Positions 6,620-8,037 of a stretch of DNA of 8,037 nucleotides are shown in pieces. Both the position numbers and the translations under genes were made by a program. Source of the stretch: JBGTLW01 sp041743835 (GTDB lineage: Bacteria > Planctomycetota > Phycisphaerae > Phycisphaerales > Phycisphaeraceae). Each line of letters starts with the position of its first letter. Position 1 is the stretch's first letter. Where the stretch lies: assembly GCA_041743835.1 (NCBI GenBank), contig JBGTLW010000181.1, forward strand, positions 1-8,037, in the 5' to 3' direction. The notes below the pieces were generated by a model. The model ran no database searches. It was not told the DNA's origin and saw only the letters and a list, made by a program, of their open reading frames with translations.

Positions 6620-8037
6620 TTAGGACGGTCGGTTGTTGTCGTCGCGGCCTCGCTGATGACATCCTATGTCGATGGGGCCGTGCTTTGACAGGGGATGACC
6701 CCACAAATCGCGCACACCCGCGTCGGGTATCACAACACCGCGACCAATGCAGGGCGAGTCCGGGCGGAGGCGAAAATCATCCAGTTGGGGCGACAAAGCG
6801 CCCGCAAAGCCTTCCAAGCCGGGGTCTGCGGTGATGGCCGCTGCATCCAGAGGGGCACAATGGCAATCCCCGCAGAAAAGATTGTTGTGAAACAGCGTGT
6901 CGCGGCTGCTGCCCGGATCGTATCGTAGCCGACCTTTAGCGACAAACAGATTGTTCGTGAACCGGGTGCCGACGCTCCAGCCACCCCAGTAGCCTAGATG
7001 AATCAGCGCGTCGTGCGAGCGGTCCAGATAGATCGTGTTGTTGTAGAAGTGGGCATTTTGCACGGGCCCGCCGATGTGGATTACCGCGCCGTGCTTGTCG
7101 TGGGTGAGGCTGCCATCGTTGATGCTGAGGTTGTAGCGTACGATGGTGTTGTGATTGCCGATGTTGCCGGGCATCGGCGTCTCTCCCTTGTCGCACACCA
7201 GCATGAAGCCGCCGTCGTTGTCGTGGCTGTAGTTGTATTGGAACACGATGTTGCGGCAGTTAAAGTCCGAGTCGTAGGCCTGGCCATCCTTGACGCCCAC
7301 CATGCCCGAGACCTCGTTGAACTGGAACAAGGCGTTGTCGCAGCTCCAGGGCCACATGCCCGCGGCATAGTCGTCGCACCGCGTCCGCCCCCCGCGCAGC
7401 GTGTTGTGCTCGACCAGCACCCCGTCGCTGCACGTCACCACGATGCCGTCGCCGCCGATGTCCTCAAGCGTGTTGCCGCGGACCACGACCCGCAGATTCG
7501 GATGCCAACGATCGCGGCGGCTGTACCCCGATGTGGTGATGCCCGAGCGGTCCGTCCGTTCGACACGGCAGCCCTCGATCAGCAGCCCCTCGAACCGGGA
7601 AGGCACGACATCTCCGCCATTGTGTATGTGGATGCCCGCGCCGCCGCCCTCGTCCTTGACCAGACTGCCGTTTACATCGTGTACGTGGAGATTGCGGAGC
7701 ACGACACCCGGCGCCGGCCCGAAGTCTTCGATGTCCACCAGCACACCGCGACGATGGGGCACGCGTGTGGCCCCGTTGTGGGTTACTTCGAGTCCATCAA
7801 GGACAAAGTGCCTCACGTTGCGCAGATGCACCGCGGCTTGGGATCGGCCGTCGCCATGAATGGCGGGTTTAGGGCCGTCGCCATACGCCCCGACAAAGAT
7901 CGGGCTGTCCGCACGCCCCGAGCCCGTGAGGTACAGCGGGCCTTGATAAGCCGTGCCCGCACGCAGCAGCACACGGTCGCCCGGCCGCAGTTCCCGGCCA
8001 TTGAGCGGGCGCAGCGTCCGCCACGGTGCTTGCGCGG
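6620..8037 (-). CDS. Right-handed parallel beta-helix protein (5' end outside window)
   Basis: The gene runs off the right edge. A GTG at 7972 could be read as a start, but the frame stays open to 8037 and encodes APWRTLRPLNGRELRPGDRV before VLLRAGTAYQG, the usual beginning of such domains, so the real start lies beyond. The visible 471 residues contain a ladder of beta-helix (PbH1-type) coils: VRGNTLEDIGGDGI, VEHNTLRGG, FQFNEVSG, FQYNYSHDNDGGF, VRYNLSINDG, FYNNTIYLD, FTNNLFVAKG, FHNNLFCGD. The segment from AAGMWPWSCDN to GFMLVC is rich in Trp, Asp and Cys and is the likely active or binding surface. The end, DFRLRPDSPCIGRG and PIDIGCHQ, is the common C-terminal cap. The fold is shared by polysaccharide lyases, some glycoside hydrolases (for example GH141) and non-enzymatic binders, so the activity is open. 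It is the first gene of the visible unit and ends three bases before the LacI ATG. Confidence 0.88.
   Translation of the reverse strand, partial: AQAPWRTLRPLNGRELRPGDRVLLRAGTAYQGPLYLTGSGRADSPIFVGAYGDGPKPAIHGDGRSQAAVHLRNVRHFVLDGLEVTHNGATRVPHRRGVLVDIEDFGPAPGVVLRNLHVHDVNGSLVKDEGGGAGIHIHNGGDVVPSRFEGLLIEGCRVERTDRSGITTSGYSRRDRWHPNLRVVVRGNTLEDIGGDGIVVTCSDGVLVEHNTLRGGRTRCDDYAAGMWPWSCDNALFQFNEVSGMVGVKDGQAYDSDFNCRNIVFQYNYSHDNDGGFMLVCDKGETPMPGNIGNHNTIVRYNLSINDGSLTHDKHGAVIHIGGPVQNAHFYNNTIYLDRSHDALIHLGYWGGWSVGTRFTNNLFVAKGRLRYDPGSSRDTLFHNNLFCGDCHCAPLDAAAITADPGLEGFAGALSPQLDDFRLRPDSPCIGRGVVIPDAGVRDLWGHPLSKHGPIDIGCHQRGRDDNNRPS

Noticed and set aside
7970..7972. GTG at 7972 as start of the beta-helix protein
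   Set aside because: The frame is open to the window edge and the upstream residues (TLRPLNGRELRPGDRV) belong to the usual domain beginning, so the gene is partial here.

Overview
The window looks like a G+C-rich chromosomal accessory region from a bacterium of the Planctomycetota (class Phycisphaerae is my best guess) or a related PVC group. The basis is the combination of a LacI-type regulator, a large secreted glycosidase, a right-handed beta-helix protein and a FTLIE-type pseudopilin in one gene string. Genomes of these phyla carry many such polysaccharide-use clusters. The taxon is an inference from gene content; there is no marker gene here.

Left part, about 1-1081, plus strand: insertion-sequence debris. 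It begins with the last ~40 codons of an IS4-family DDE transposase (ends at 125) and a probable terminal inverted repeat ending near 141. Directly after this comes an IS3-family OrfB with an intact DDE-K catalytic set, but with OrfA and the start of the OrfAB fusion missing. The IS3 right end lies near 1056-1081. The simplest reading is that an IS4-type element inserted into, or recombined with, an older IS3-type element. Positions 1082-1279 hold no convincing gene.

Right part, 1280-8037, minus strand: four genes in one direction, read from high to low coordinates. They are (1) a right-handed parallel beta-helix protein whose 5' end lies beyond the window; (2) a LacI-family repressor whose ATG lies 3 bases after the previous stop; (3) a ~1025-residue secreted multidomain protein with a clan GH-A-like TIM barrel (WNEP and ITEC glutamates) and a C-terminal carbohydrate-binding-like module, starting 58 bases after the LacI stop with a clear AAAGGAG ribosome binding site; (4) a pseudopilin-like protein whose ATG overlaps the glycosidase stop as ATGA. 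The tight spacing suggests one transcription unit for sensing and degrading an extracellular glycan, with the LacI protein as probable local sugar-responsive regulator. The substrate cannot be read from the sequence.

The points most worth a second look are the glycosidase, which has catalytic landmarks but no family I can name; its apparent translational coupling to a pseudopilin; the unusual N-terminal extension of the LacI protein; and the IS4/IS3 junction. I did not see a CRISPR array, tRNA, rRNA or defence system.
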